From VGBK01 sp043810615 (GTDB taxonomy: Bacteria; Actinomycetota; Acidimicrobiia; Spongiisociales; UBA11373): a stretch of DNA of 30,100 bases. The stretch spans positions 1-30,100 of the forward strand of contig JBDROA010000137.1 of assembly GCA_043810615.1 (NCBI GenBank). The letters are read 5' to 3'. Position numbers and translations under genes: made by a program. Below are positions 29,673-30,100 of this stretch, piece after piece; the stretch's first letter is position 1, and each line of letters starts with the position of its first letter. A model generated the notes under the pieces. The model searched no databases, was not told where the DNA came from, and saw nothing but the letters and a program-made list of their open reading frames with translations.

Positions 29673-30100
29673 ATGTCCCATTCAGCTGCACCCCTGTTGA
29701 TCACTGAAGAGCAGCGTGTCGGGTTGGAGGTGATGGCCAGATCGGAGACGGCTCCGTTCCGGCAGGTGCGTCAGGCGCGGGCGTTGTTGTTGGCCGCCGG
29801 GGGGGTAGCTAACGCTGAGATCGCTCGCCGGTGTGAGGTGTCGCTGCCGACGGTTCGTAGCTGGCGGGGCCGGTTCAGTGGCGGGGGGGTGGCAGGTGTT
29901 GGTCGGGTCGCTGCGGGGCGGGGCCGCAAACCGCAGATCCCGGCTTCGACGGTGGAAGCCATCGTCTATGACACCCTGCACAAGCGGCCCGACGACGACT
30001 CGACCCATTGGACTACCCGCACCATGGCAAGGCGGTATGGGGTGGGCAAGGACACGGTGGCGCGGATCTGGCGGGCGCGGCGGCTCCGCCCGTGGCTGAC
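29673..30100 (+). mobile_element. IS630-family transposase, truncated by the window end
   Basis: From the ATG at 29673 an open frame of 142 codons runs to the end of the window. It starts MSHSAAPLLITEEQRVGLEV and contains QARALLLAAGGVANAEIARR, then CEVSLPTVRSWRGRF, a helix-turn-helix DNA-binding domain, and HWTTRTMARRYGVGKDTVAR, a second one, as in IS630/Tc1-mariner transposases. The DDE catalytic part lies beyond the window. It is intact as far as seen. The left terminal repeat was not identified; it should lie in or near the preceding secreted-protein gene. Confidence 0.85.

Noticed and set aside
29833..30099. Plus-strand open frame of 88 codons near the right end
   Set aside because: It is a shifted frame of the IS630-type transposase, which is continuous from the ATG at 29673 in another frame.

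Overview
The window is high-GC, gene-dense DNA with frequent GTG starts and many 4-bp ATGA/GTGA gene overlaps. These traits, together with a gamma-alpha fused KorA beside KorB, a nickel superoxide dismutase next to its maturation protease, and GlgC/GlgA, suggest an actinomycetote, possibly of the Acidimicrobiia or a relative. The class-level guess is inference; no rRNA or tRNA gene is visible.

Layout: 1-144 holds 41-bp tandem repeats. 241-5398 (minus) is a ferredoxin-linked redox block: tungsten-type aldehyde:ferredoxin oxidoreductase, a MoaD/ThiS-like protein and 2-oxoacid:ferredoxin oxidoreductase KorAB. 5646-9266 (minus) encodes a poly-threonine DUF3048 lipoprotein and a penicillin-acylase-family hydrolase. 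9439-12122 (plus) is a glgC-glgA glycogen pair with a hairpin-rich leader. A DUF3352-type lipoprotein follows, then the divergent Ni-SOD protease and sodN genes, a sulfotransferase, a decayed antitoxin/PIN-toxin pair, a MurJ-type flippase, four overlapping genes for two ABC-2 transporters, and an EamA transporter linked to a helix-turn-helix/coiled-coil protein.

23145-28529 (plus) is the centrepiece: a compact nine-gene bacterial microcompartment (BMC) operon. It encodes RpiB-like isomerase, DeoC aldolase, a double-stacking-type BMC-T, BMC-H, BMC-P, a CoA-acylating-type aldehyde dehydrogenase, a second BMC-T and two more BMC-P proteins. It fits the sugar-phosphate-utilizing (SPU) BMC class, and its shell set resembles that of Haliangium ochraceum as I recall it. 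All three enzymes carry probable N-terminal encapsulation helices. The likely logic is isomerisation of a sugar phosphate, aldol cleavage of a deoxypentose phosphate to acetaldehyde plus glyceraldehyde-3-phosphate, and oxidation of the aldehyde to acyl-CoA inside the shell. The RpiB lacks the usual catalytic Cys (Asp instead), the DeoC has a Cys-rich N-terminal extension, and no phosphotransacylase, kinase or alcohol dehydrogenase is present here.

28530-30100 looks less GC-rich and patchwork-like: an HNH-nuclease remnant, a small lipoprotein, a small secreted protein and the start of an IS630-type transposase that runs off the window. It reads as a mobile or accessory junction next to the BMC operon.
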